A stretch of DNA of 64,000 nt from Hemileia vastatrix (Eukaryota > Basidiomycota > Pucciniomycetes > Pucciniales > Zaghouaniaceae): NCBI GenBank assembly GCA_030280995.1, contig JASXTE010000008.1, positions 7,149,001 to 7,213,000 of the forward strand, in the 5' to 3' direction. Positions 1 to 9,776 of this stretch are shown one piece after another. Every line of letters begins with the position of its first letter. Positions within the stretch are counted from its first letter, which is position 1. A program made the position numbers and the translations under genes. A model generated the notes under the pieces. The model saw only the letters and a list, made by a program, of their open reading frames with translations. It had not been told where the DNA came from and ran no database searches.

Positions 1-430
1 TACGTTTTTTAGAAATTACTTAACTTTGATTAATTTTCACGGGGTGATTAGAGCTGCGCAGACTACGAAATTTAGTTGGGAATGTTAAGGGGAAGTGGCT
101 CTATCATGTGTAATTTTTCCAGATTTTTTTATTATAGTTTTAAGGTTCTAATTGAGTGCGGAGGTCCAGACGGACTCCGGATGAGCTCCGGACGGACTCT
201 GTACGAGCTCCAGATGGGCTCCAGCTGAGCTTTGGAGGGGAAACTTAGGCACGTGACTAGGTATATTTAAGAGCCTTTCAGACTCGAAATCATACATCAA
301 TACATCATACAGACATCATACAGATTAATCTTTAACCACCACGGTCTCATTTTTTATTACTCAACAAATTAAATAAAATTGTAATACCCTTATAACTTTA
401 TATTTTATATTTAACATTTTAGAAATACTA
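1..430. other. Possible LTR or promoter fragment
   Basis: No protein is supported here. Within very AT-rich DNA lies a GC-richer block (about 152-240) of imperfect short repeats built on GACGGACTC and GAGCTCC. It is followed by a TATA-like GTATATTTAAGAG near 262 and short direct repeats of CATACATCA / CATACAGA (about 290-330). The order GC block, TATA box, repeated leader resembles an LTR promoter region, but no partner LTR is visible and the left edge is cut by the window. The rest, to about 740, shows nothing I can name. Confidence 0.3.
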
Positions 431-744
431 CTCAACAATTTAAATCACACTTCATACAGGGTATCTTTAGAAAGGTCTTCATCACTGGGACTTGATTATT
501 TCTGTCTCATAAAAATTCAAATTATTTTAAAAACATAAAAGTCAATCTTTTCAGATCTTTCACTGGTACACCTTAATTGTTGTAATCAGTATTTCTTTCT
601 CAACAGCCACTTTTATTTAAATCTCAATAAGCATTAAATATTTCAGAGTTTCATAATATTATATTACATCAGATCTAAATATACTGGGTAGCTTAGCAAT
701 TGAGAACACCTACTTTGATATTTTTGTTGGAAGGACAGGGTTTT

Positions 745-1909
745 CAGCTAAATCCACATATCTCCTCCGGATTCTGCTTACAGCAAGGCGACTGTAAGAG
801 TTTACCATACCATACCGGTTGAATGAATGTTTTGTGATTCAAGGGAGGGGAGAGACAGTGCTGGTTCAGGATCATCTTCTTCATGAAGATCATTCCACTC
901 ATCCTTTAAATCAGCTAAGATATTGTGGAGTATAACACAAGTCATTATCCAATGATTTGCAGTTTTTATTTCCATTTTTTTTAAAAATTAGATTCTGGGT
1001 TCCCAGAGATTAGAAAATCTTCCCTTTAAAATACCAATAGCTATTTCAATCTGTACTCTTGATTTGGAAAGGTGATAATTAAAGGCTGTTTTGGAATAAT
1101 TTTCTAAAGTTGCACCACAGAAAGCAGGTATAATGTACTTTCCACTTGATTATGCTGAGTCTGCAAGGAGGTACTGAGATTCATCAAATTATCACTACGC
1201 AATATAGGGGGTGGACTTGCTAGCAAGTCCTCAACCTGAACTCAGATGGAACTCAGATGGAACTCAGACTGAACTCATACTGAACCCATACTGAACTCTA
1301 CTTGAACACCCACCTAAAACTGTTCTGCTGAGTGGTGTTCATCCCTGATTGTATGGTTCCTTTATCAATAGCTCAATGTGTGTTCAATCTATGGTGAGTT
1401 TGGGTCCAAGGTTGCGGACTTGCTAGCAAGTCCGCCCCCCATATTGTGTGGTGTATGAGTCAGAACTTTGAGGAATCCTCATTCTTTGGAAGATAGAAGA
1501 GTCATTAAATGAGCCAGGGCAGCCACTATGAAAATCATAAACTTTTTTTTGAAGTCACAGACAAGTTAAAAAGCAATAGAGTATCTACAAAGAAGATTAA
1601 AAATTTGTTTATGAAAGATGTGAAATTGGAGAACATTTTGAAGAAACCTTTTTTTTCAATCAAAGTAATGGTTGCCATTATGAGCTGGCTTTTGACTCAA
1701 AGGTGTAGTTGTACCAGCAACAAAACCTACTTATCCAGTGAAAACTTCAACATACATTACTTGAGAGGATTCAAGTTGCTGTTGTGGAGTTGGCCAAGAA
1801 AGTGTTTGAGACTTAAGAGAAAGTATAGAAATCGTGCAGCACTTCGTGTATGATATGAAAGTACCATATCCTATGGTAAAGAGATTATCTAAATGTCTTA
1901 CAGCAGAAC
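745..1909 (-). pseudogene. Decayed PIF/Harbinger (HARBI1-like) transposase
   Basis: Reading the minus strand gives a broken DDE_Tnp_4-type nuclease. From right to left: a segment with LESSQVM and GFVAGTTTPLSQKP (1720-1830; the first catalytic Asp of the usual VDGT is Ala here), then SFNDSSIFQRMRIPQ (about 1465-1510), DESQYLLADSA (1160-1190), HLSKSRVQIEIAIGILKGRF (1015-1080), and a C-terminal WIMTCVILHNILADLKDEW (about 900-960). Several stops and frameshifts make it inactive. It closely resembles the transposase at 54900-55625, so the two are the same family. It is split by the miniature CACTA at 1193-1453 and cut off at 1909 by the Gypsy B LTR, making it the oldest layer of the nest. Confidence 0.8.
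1193..1453. mobile_element. Miniature (non-autonomous) CACTA element
   Basis: The 261-bp element starts CACTACGCAATATAGGGGG and ends in the inverse of CACCACACAATATGGGGGG. The TIRs are about 38 bp and each includes the palindrome GGACTTGCTAGCAAGTCC. It is flanked by TAT on both sides (1190-1192, 1454-1456), a 3-bp duplication as expected for CACTA/EnSpm. Subterminal DNA holds tandem GAACTCAGATG / GAACTCATACT motifs (about 1235-1310), typical of CACTA transposase-binding regions. No coding capacity. It interrupts the Harbinger transposase between its NDSSIFQRM and DESQYLLAD blocks. The inner GCTAGC palindrome is shared with the 11.3-kb CACTA at 16214, suggesting a related mobilising transposase. 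Confidence 0.88.
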
Positions 1910-2731
1910 TGTCAGCCAGGCTTCTAGACTTACCCAGTAAAAAAATTAATTATTTACTGGGATGAAGCCATGCCATATTATTTTTATTTTTATTAATTAT
2001 AATATATTTACATTTTATATACTTATAATAAATTAACTTATTACAAAAGGTAAAGTTAGTAAATAATTAAAATTAATATTAAAATTTCCCTTATATTTTT
2101 TATTTTCCTAACACTTTGCTCAATGACACGTTAAGAGAAATAAAATGTTAAAATAGTAAATTTTAAATTTAAATAAAAATTTAATTTTCAAATAAAAATT
2201 TAATTTTCAAATAAAAATAAATATATACAAAAAATTCAAATTACTTATTTAAAATTGAAATTTACAGTAAATTTTAAATAAACTAATTTACTTCTGTCAT
2301 ATACAGTAAATATATTTTCCTGACACCTTCTTTTTGGAACCACTTTATTATTTGCAAATTTTTTCTGGAATATTCCTTTTCTTCTCTCATACTACTGTAT
2401 TTAGTATTTTTACTCAATGCTTTATCTCTCCTTTGCCTATATAAGGCCTCCCTTTCTGGTTGTTTTTAAAACATCCATTACTTACTTATATTATTAAAAC
2501 AGTTACTACAATTAAAATAATTATTACTATATCTTATTGTTTTTAGTATTTACAAACATGTAATTCTAAATCATTAATTATAATAATATTTATAAATTTT
2601 TTACCTCTTTAAATTGATTAAAACAAATAAGGATAAAAAATATGTGCCTTAAACCTTGAAATCCCAAATTCCCCCAAATCACAGCCATTGGACCTCTTTA
2701 AAAAACCTTCTAGACCAAAAAACACTTCAAC
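1910..2731 (+). repeat. Gypsy B 5' LTR
   Basis: Starts TGTCAGCCAGGC, directly after the Harbinger remnant, and ends near CACTTCAACA, followed by TTGGGGCCC where a primer-binding site would be. Two other copies define it: an 800-bp solo copy on the minus strand at 25181-25980 with clean TSDs, and a 5'-truncated copy at 57028-57638. The three share AAATATATACAAAAAATTC and a TATATAAGGCC promoter-like box. Confidence 0.75.
2438..2446 (+). promoter_or_regulatory. TATA box of LTR B
   Basis: TATATAAGG lies inside the LTR and is kept at the equivalent place in the truncated copy (57349-57357) and, inverted, in the solo copy near 25470. Conservation among diverged LTRs supports a promoter role; no transcript data are available here. 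Confidence 0.55.
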
Positions 2732-2882
2732 ACTTGGGGCCCTTTCTGAATCGTTGACGGTGCATCAATACCTTGAAGCCAGAAACCAAGGGACCATCAA
2801 CAACAAGGTGCCAGTAGGACAAGTAAACGATGAAGACAACGAATGTCATCAGCCACATGACTTACTTTTTTGCTGTAACCAG
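2732..2882 (+). other. Gypsy B leader, left part
   Basis: Untranslated leader directly after the 5' LTR, broken off by Gypsy A at 2883. It matches 57639-57750 and 58844-58885 of the truncated relative (shared GACGGTGCATC / AACGGCGCATC, CATGACTTACTTTTTTGCTG-like stretch). The 4 bp before Gypsy A (CCAG, 2879-2882) and after it (CCGG, 45300-45303) look like a 4-bp TSD with one transition. Confidence 0.7.
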
Positions 2883-3974
2883 TGTAGACAATCCTATAGT
2901 ACTAGCTATAGGCCTTGACAAAGCGAGTTGGAGAAAAACCAGAGAGAAAATCCCCTGTCCCTTTAGAAAAATAGAGTGAGATTTACTTGCTAAAGTAAGT
3001 TGGTTCCTGTTTGCTAAAGCCCCTTTTTCAACACACTTGACTGCTTAATGAGCCAAGAAAGTAGCCCCCAGATAGACTACCAGACCAAAGAACTGAAATG
3101 TAAACCAATGTCCACACCAGAGAAAGCAAAGATACTTGATGTAGGATGAAAATCCACACCAGAGACAGCAATAATACTTGATATAGCTTGCATGACTATA
3201 CCAGAGAACCTGTTTCAAAAGTTGAGTTAAATGAAGAACTAACCTTGCAACAAACACAGCCAATTGTGGCCAAAAAACAGTGAAAACTGAGTGAGGAACA
3301 AGGATATCACCTCCGGATGGTTGTATGATAATTAAAGTTGCCCCAAACTGTCTTATTCAGTATGTACACACAGACCACTATCTAAGAGCCCATGCACACC
3401 AACGAATTTGGCACCTGTACCAGCCAAATTGAATAAAAACCATCCAGAAGCGCTCCCCAACCTTCTAAAACAGAGGCAGGCGGGCCGCCCAATGTCGGAG
3501 GTGCCACCTGAAGCGGCCTGGCCTCCCTGAAGCCAGAAAACCAATAAAAACATCTAATCTACTTAGAAAAATTCACTACAACTACTAAAACCCTTAAAAC
3601 ACAAAATTACACTATAACAACTTTGGGACATGAAATATAGAGCTAAATTAGCCCTATCTAATGGTACTAAGAACTTAACCCTAAGACTTAAGGTTAGCCC
3701 GTAAAACATGGAAAACAAAATTAAACAGCTATCTTTTGTAACTGAAAAATGAGGAAATGACCCCTTAAAACTTAGAAGATGAAAAATGTCTACAAGACAT
3801 AAAATATAGAGAAAACCCAGGGCTATCCAATGATAGTACCCACATATCCGCAGACCCAATATCCACTGAATAAAACCAGAAAAATACCCAATTCTTTAAC
3901 AGATGTCAATTATGACATTCATAAACAGCCCTAAACAACACAACATAGGCCCCTTCCAATGTCGGAAGACCACA
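2883..3974 (-). repeat. Gypsy A 3' LTR
   Basis: Bounded on the plus strand by TGTAGACAATCC and GGAAGACCACA, i.e. TGTGGTC...GTCTACA in element orientation. It is 1092 bp, as is its partner at 44208-45299. A purine stretch on the minus strand (GATGAAGAAAGAA, just right of 3974) fits a polypurine tract. It contains a GC-rich inverted repeat (about 3480-3530) that stands out from the AT-rich surroundings. Confidence 0.93.
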
Positions 3975-3995
3975 TTCTTTCTTCATCAAACCATC

Positions 3996-4637
3996 ATGTT
4001 CAACCTTCTTCCCAAATCTGGCTCTGAAATGGGTCCTTTCCAATACTGCATTGACAATAATCTAATCTGCACCATCACACCTCCTGTCCATCCATACAGA
4101 ACATCCTGTGATGTCTGCCAATCCAGAAAGAAGACCTGCTACAGACCTGGTCCATTATATTCTGCAACAGCTTCACCTCCACCTCAACCTGGTCCATCTT
4201 CTACCAGCACCAAAAGATCTGAGCCATCCATCTTGATTCCCAGATTAATAAAAAAGCTACACCCTTCCTGGAAGAGTTCCCAAACCACTAAAACAAAAAT
4301 TTACACCATCCCTGGTCCATCCAATGGTAAAAACTTCTATTTCTTCTTTCCACTTTATAAAACTAATGACTTCTAAGTTCCTTCATCTTCTGACAGTGAT
4401 GATAACAATGTAGGATCCATTGAACCACCAACACCAAAACACTTGCCTGCAATTAAGGCCAAGTTCCAACAACACACATCTCAACAGAAACACCTTCTGC
4501 TAAACTACTTCCAATCCACTCCTGATAGAGATCCACAGCACATTGAGAAAAGAAGACACCTCATTCAACAGTTCAAGGCTAATTCTGAACACTTTATTTC
4601 ATCTCTTGATTCCCTCTGTAATTCCACTAGTACTTGA
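3996..4637 (+). CDS. Antisense zinc-cluster-like protein 1 of Gypsy A
   Basis: A plus-strand gene running opposite to the Gypsy A polymerase, starting 22 bp inside from the 3' LTR edge. Met 3996 opens a frame with CDVCQSRKKTC, the C-x2-C-x6-C half of a fungal Zn2Cys6-like cluster with basic residues, then a Pro/Ser-rich stretch. A 51-bp GT-AG intron is likely at 4327-4377 (GTAAAA donor, CTAAT branch, TAAG acceptor); splicing it out avoids a stop at 4374 and keeps frame into SSSDSDDNN and a Gln-rich helical tail (AKFQQHTSQQKH) ending at 4637. Function unknown; nucleic-acid binding is inferred from the Cys motif. It is a paralogue in design of the gene at 5272. An upstream in-frame Met at 3903 would start within the LTR. 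Confidence 0.55.
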
Positions 4638-4659
4638 GTTTGATTCAGAAAAGAAAAAT

Positions 4660-5128
4660 TGACCACACCCTCTATAGGATGTAACCACAAACAACCCTCA
4701 GTTTTAAGTCTTGGGGGACCATCCTCATTTTATTGTCTTGGGGGACTCAAAAACACTGAGTTTAAAGTCTTGGGGACTCAAAAACCTAAATCATAAACCC
4801 AGAACCAGAGATCAACCCCATTAAGACACAGAGAAAAAACTAACATTCAGGGGTAATTGTGAATAGAGAATCCAGCCCATCAATTACCCCCAAACTTGCC
4901 TTTGCTAAATTCAGAGGCTCCCCCTGTGGATACCCTCTGCCAATCTTTCTAACCCATTCCAACAACAAAAATCTATTCCTCAGTTTATAGTCTTGGGGGA
5001 CTACACCATCAAAAAATCCTCAGTTTAAATATTTGGGGGACTAACACAGTGTTCAGTTTAAAGTCTTGATGGACTATTTTTGAAACCATAGATTTTTCAG
5101 TTTAGAGTCTTGATGGACTAACAGAATT
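4660..5128. repeat. Repeat module with stem-loop, copy 1
   Basis: Non-coding. Holds about seven copies of a 22-24-bp unit close to CAGTTTAAAGTCTTGGGGGA (near 4700, 4730, 4758, 4980, 5014, 5056 and 5097). It also holds a ~200-bp module with inverted arms GGGGTAATTG (4850-4859) and CAATTACCCC (4881-4890). The same module recurs at about 7512-7700 and 7770-7970. It sits between the two antisense genes. Confidence 0.75.
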
Positions 5129-5271
5129 TTGCATAAAATAGACCCAGTCAATTTCACACAGAATACACCTACAGCCAGCCTGCTGAACTTCCACATTCAC
5201 TTCATCATCTACCCATCACTGACGAAAATCTCCTTCTTATCTCTTTACATCATCTTTTCTCACCACAGATC

Positions 5272-6387
5272 ATGGCTAAATCCCCTGATGTTGACCCCTC
5301 CAATCTTACTTGCTTCACTGATCCCAAGGACTATGCCTGCAAGCAGTGCATCCACATGTGCAGACCTTGCACATTCACTCTTCCAACTCCTGAAGTCAAA
5401 TTCTACAACAGGGCCTGTGATTCTTGCTACTCCAAAAAGAAGAAATGTGAAAGAGATGCCAACTACCCTATTCCTCCTCCTTCACCTTCTCATAAATACC
5501 TCTCCAGATCCCCTACTAGATCCCCAGATCTTGGTCCATCCTCTTCATCTTTATCCTCAGCACCATCCAGAAGATCCCGGAACTCAGTTTCCAGAACTCT
5601 CCCAAAAAAGCCTGCTTTAACTTCCCAAGAAACAGCTTTTATCTCTGCTAAATTAGCTCCTAGGCTGCTAGACCACATCCAGGAGGCCCGGCTGACGTCA
5701 GGCGGCCCTCCTGCCTCACTAGACAGTGATAATCAGGCTCAAAACCTTCAAAAACAACCAGAAAACAGCCAAATTCCTCCAATCAACAAAAACAACTCCA
5801 CACAGTCACCTCCCACTGCTCCCAGAGCAATGCAGCCAACCTTTCCAAGGTCCAGAAACTCCAAAATTTCCCAAACTTCTAGGAGACCTTCTAGAGGACC
5901 CCAGGATGAAACCAGAGCACCCAACACTGCACCAAAGCAACAACTTTGCCCCCATTTAAGGCAAAGAAACTACACCTCTCCTCTGTCAGCCAACTATTCT
6001 TCTGACAGTTCCATTCCTTCAAAAGCTTCATCCAGAAGAGGTCAATCCGCTTCCAGATCACCCTCTCCTTCCCCATCTTATAACAACCCTGGTACTTCAT
6101 CACCAGCACCCCATCCAACTGAATCAAGCAGAAATATTAACAACAGCAACAATAGGCCTACTACTCCAACTAGGCCCCAGGAACATCAGCCTCCTAGTTC
6201 ACCTTCTCAAAACCTTTCAGAAGAAGACCAAGAGAATCCATATCTTTCCCTGATTGATCCACCTACTATCACCATTCCAAAATATTCAGAAGTCCAAATT
6301 CTGTCCGCTTACAAATTTTATGAGCTTCCAATCTGTAAGTACCACATTAATTCATCCAATTTCTTCACCAACAAAAATAATTACTGA
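5272..6387 (+). CDS. Antisense Cys-rich, Ser/Pro-rich protein 2 of Gypsy A
   Basis: A 371-residue plus-strand frame inside Gypsy A, opposite to pol. Residues about 18-63 hold two Cys clusters: YACKQCIHMCRPC, then after a short spacer RACDSCYSKKKKCER, the second resembling the first half of a Zn2Cys6 DNA-binding domain. The rest is low-complexity Ser/Pro/Arg-rich (SRSPTRSPD, SASRSPSPSPS) with an acidic SEEDQENPY near the end. A likely intron starts at 6332 (GTAAGTACC) and ends at 6406 (TTGTCTAG); the following exon may reach 6747, through blocks HEITPQHHVLKHAE or LNDFEKTLRKQLLDNHW, but the frame is not settled. I do not recognise a named family; such C-x2-C...KK-x-C proteins are familiar as unnamed basidiomycete ORFs. 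Single-stranded or DNA binding is inference. Confidence 0.6.
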   Translation: MAKSPDVDPSNLTCFTDPKDYACKQCIHMCRPCTFTLPTPEVKFYNRACDSCYSKKKKCERDANYPIPPPSPSHKYLSRSPTRSPDLGPSSSSLSSAPSRRSRNSVSRTLPKKPALTSQETAFISAKLAPRLLDHIQEARLTSGGPPASLDSDNQAQNLQKQPENSQIPPINKNNSTQSPPTAPRAMQPTFPRSRNSKISQTSRRPSRGPQDETRAPNTAPKQQLCPHLRQRNYTSPLSANYSSDSSIPSKASSRRGQSASRSPSPSPSYNNPGTSSPAPHPTESSRNINNSNNRPTTPTRPQEHQPPSSPSQNLSEEDQENPYLSLIDPPTITIPKYSEVQILSAYKFYELPICKYHINSSNFFTNKNNY

Positions 6388-6483
6388 TCCAATTTTTCTT
6401 GTCTAGTTGGCAAACCTCTAGAAACTTCTTTGACCCTAGATTATGGAGACATGAAATAACACCTCAGCACCATGTGTTAAAAC

Positions 6484-6747
6484 ATGCTGAAAGCCTTTGC
6501 CTTCCATGGACCTTTAAATGACTTTGAGAAAACCTTGAGGAAACAACTTTTGGACAACCACTGGAAGATGTCTAGGATCATTAAGCACACCTTCCAACAA
6601 TCCATTCCTGCCTCTTCTTCTTCCTCTTCTGAACTTCCATTTAAACCCATTCCTGCCCATTATAATCCATATCATCTCTCCAGCAGGATGCACTTCAAAG
6701 AACACAGTGCTTCCCACAACCCCAACATAAAAAAAATGACATCATAA
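6484..6747 (+). pseudogene. Probable 3' exon of antisense protein 2
   Basis: An 87-codon frame (LNDFEKTLRKQLLDNHWKM, then a Ser run and a basic tail) lies downstream of the likely intron acceptor at 6406 and in the frame that splicing would give, but two stops lie between (at 6445 and 6478). It may be a decayed last exon. The parallel is the Gln/Lys-rich tail of antisense protein 1. Confidence 0.35.
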
Positions 6748-6749
6748 TC

Positions 6750-7330
6750 CAGACCAGCCTCCAGAAACTTCATCATCCAGACAATGAGCTCCTGTAAAAA
6801 GATTAAAAAAACATAATAATAAATAAATAATAAAAATTAATAACTATAATTTCTAATTTTTTTTTCAAGTCCACTAACATACTAAAATTAAAAATTGATA
6901 AATGAAATAAAAATAAATGAAATAAAATAAAATAAAAGATAAAAAATAATACAAATGGTATCCCCCAGCCAATTGATGAGCTGATCCCCTGATACCTTGC
7001 CCACATCCAAGTGCACCTTGATCTGGATACACCTTAAATAATTTAAATGATTCAAAATAAGAAACATAAATTAAGAATAATAATGAGAATAAAAAATAAA
7101 AAATGACATTAATGAAAAAAAAAAAAAAATAAAATAAAATGATAAAATAGCATTTCCTGGCCAATTGATGAGCCTTTCCCCACCAATGCTTGCCCACATC
7201 CAGGTGACCCTGATGTGGTAACACCCTATATTTTTGATTTTATAATTTTAACAACCCCCATAAAAAAATTAAAAGAAAAAAAGAGAAAAAAGAAAATAAT
7301 CTGAAACTACTATCTAGCAAAATCATAACT
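6750..7330. repeat. AT-rich spacer with duplicated ~190-bp block
   Basis: No gene. Two related blocks share CCAATTGATGAGC and CTTGCCCACATCCA (about 6966-7035 and 7158-7225), separated by A-rich DNA. They look like an internal tandem duplication in the Gypsy A 3' region. Confidence 0.6.
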
Positions 7331-7499
7331 AAAAAATCAAAGAATGTCCAGCTCCTTGAATGGTCCATATTAAGAGAAGGTCCAGTAAGAGAAAGTCCAG
7401 TCCATAGAAATGATCACTGGGTGGGCTCCCTCCAATATGTAAAAATGATGGGAGACCACCAGTGATCCACCACCAACCCAAAAAAACCAAAGATAAAGA

Positions 7500-7975
7500 A
7501 GCCAGTCCCAAACCAGTTTAAAGTCATAGTGGACTTGAAACCTGAATAATAAACAACAGAACTAGATTTCAACTAGGAAAAACAAAAGACTTGAAACAGA
7601 CATTCTGGGGTAACTGTTCTCCAGAGCAGCCTTCTCATCAGTTACCCCCACACTTGCCAAAATAAAATCTAGAAGCCCCCTCTGGGTACCTTCTAACAAA
7701 AACACAACATCCAACAGAATAAACCAAAACTAATAAGAGTGAAGAGTCCAGCACTTGAAAACCAAAGGGAATTCCAGTTTAAAGTCATAGATGACTAAAA
7801 CCTGTGAAAAGAAACCAATACTAGGGTTCAACCAAATTAAGAGAAAGGGTTGGAAACAGACAATCTGGGGTAACTGTTCTACAGAGAAGCCAGCCCATCA
7901 GTTAACCCTACACCAGCCAAGATAAAATCTAGAAGCCCCACCCATGGTTACCTTCTAACAAAATTTTTCCAACAC
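7500..7975. repeat. Repeat modules with stem-loop, copies 2 and 3
   Basis: Two direct copies of the ~200-bp module first seen near 4760-4950, each opening with CAGTTTAAAGTCATAG. Copy 2 has arms GGGGTAACTG (7607-7616) and CAGTTACCCC (7639-7648); copy 3 has GGGGTAACTG (7867-7876) and CAGTTAACCC (about 7899-7908). Compared with copy 1, both arms change together (AATTG/CAATT versus AACTG/CAGTT), which suggests selection on pairing. Confidence 0.7.
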
Positions 7976-8024
7976 AAAAGTTGCTCTGCAACACCAAAAA
8001 TTCCAAAATTTAAAGAATGTTCCA

Positions 8025-9776
8025 TAGTTTATCCTCATTGCAGAGTCAATCTTCTTCATTTCTAGTGCCTCTGGGATAAAACCTCTTCACCTGATCTGCA
8101 GAAACCTTCTTCTTTAAGAATGAACCATCCAACTCTTCCAAAACATAAGAACCTCTAGACACCTGAGATCTGACTCTTTAAGGTCCATTCCATCTGTCAG
8201 CAAACATTTTCCCCCACTGAAACTCCAAACTTCTATTATACACCAAAACCAAACAACCAGGTTTCAAGGGATTCCTGAGTCTATGAGCCAACTTCTTGTC
8301 CCAGTACCTGACTGATTGATTCCAAATCTTCATCATTCTAGAGTATGCCCTCTCTTGACATTCCTCTCTACATTCCAACTGTTGCATCCTGGCACAGAGC
8401 AAATCTTCTGTTGAGTGCACGTAATCCCAATAAATTCCAAGATAAGAGACAGCTTCCAAGTCCACTGGTAGAACGGCTTTTTGACCAAACATTAACTCAT
8501 TAGGAGAATAGCCAGTTGTCCTCTTCACAGTGACCCTATCAGCAAATAAAACCAAGGGTAAATAATGCCTCCACTTTTCAGCACTATCTCCACACATCTT
8601 CACCAAAGCATTCTTGATAACTTGATGGCCTCTTTCAACCATACCTTCAGCTTCAGGATAATAAGGTGTAGCCACTCTAACTTTAGAACCAACACTAGCC
8701 ACAGCTTCTTTAAATACAGCACCAAACTCTGGCCTGCCATCAACAGTCACCAACTTCATCAACCCATACCTATAAATCCACTCCTTCAAAAACTCTGCCA
8801 CATTCTTGGAAGTCAAATTAACCAGAGGCACTGCCTCAACCCAACCAGACGAATCATCCCTGGCAACAATTAAGTATTTATACCAGCCCTCTTTAATATG
8901 GACGGCATCCAGACTGACTCTTCCAAAAACAGTTGATTCACCGGTAGCATGGCCGACCTCTTTAGGTTTCAAGTGACTTTTTCTTTGACATTCTTCACAA
9001 GATTGAACCCAACCCTGCACAGCCAACTTCATACCTGGCCACCAAAATCTGTCAGCTACTCTTCTATAAGTCTCCCCAAAGCCTCTATGACCAAGGTTTT
9101 CATGCAAAGACTTCAACACAACTTCTTGACCCTTCTTCTGAGTCACCACAACTTGAGGATTAGGATGTCTCCTCCTCATCAACCTTCTTCCTGACACATC
9201 AAATCCAGGACTCTTCTTCTTGATTTCCAACCAAGTATCATCATCACAACTATCTGGCCTCTCCAAAGTCAACAGATAATCTACCATAATAAAATAAAAC
9301 CCAGATTGACCCCAGGTCTCATCTTCAAAATCCAACAAAACAACATCCAAGGGTACAACTCAGTCATCAAAATTACCAGTGTTAACATGAGCCAATTTAC
9401 CAGCCCAACCAGAATACCAATCCTTAAATTTTGGCACATCCTTCTCTTTCCACTGAATCTTGTGAGAATCCAGTTCACTAACAAAAACACCATTTTCCAA
9501 ATTTGAGCTGTCCCAAACAACAACTTTATCTTCATCAACAAAAACATCATGATCACCAGAATCAAGATCAGATCCAGCCAGTTTATTCTCTTGGGGGAGG
9601 TCAGAAAAATCTTCAGCACCCTTTGTGCTGGCCCTAACTACTGGAACATCTTCATTAAACTCTTCAGCCTCAGAATCTTCATCTGTAGGTGGCCTCCTTG
9701 ATAATCCATCAGGCATTGTAAAATTTTTGCCTGGTTTGTGTACCAGGTCAAAAGAAAAATGTTGAATAAATGCCAC
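8025..9776 (-). pseudogene. Gypsy A integrase region
   Basis: C-terminal part of the Gypsy A polyprotein. On the minus strand: the end of RNase H/connection (FDLVHKPGKNFTMPDGLSRR, about 9710-9770), an acidic linker, then integrase. The zinc domain is visible (LHENLGHRGF ... CEECQRKS), then the catalytic core with LDAVHI, TVDGRPEF and MVERGHQ carrying the D, D, E residues, and a C-terminal domain ending near 8025 (YVLEELDGSF, DQVKRFYPR). The catalytic triad is intact, unlike the RT. Stops at about 9358 (after NTGNFDD) and 8178 (WNGP-stop-RVRS) break the frame. It integrates element cDNA into the host genome in intact relatives. Confidence 0.88.

Noticed and set aside
1509..1853. Plus-strand basic 114-residue frame
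   Set aside because: It is antisense to recognisable Harbinger transposase blocks on the minus strand.
3353..3859. Minus-strand frames near the left Gypsy A LTR
   Set aside because: Repeated in 44.7-45.3 kb and 57.9-58.7 kb as parts of the LTR; not conserved as proteins.
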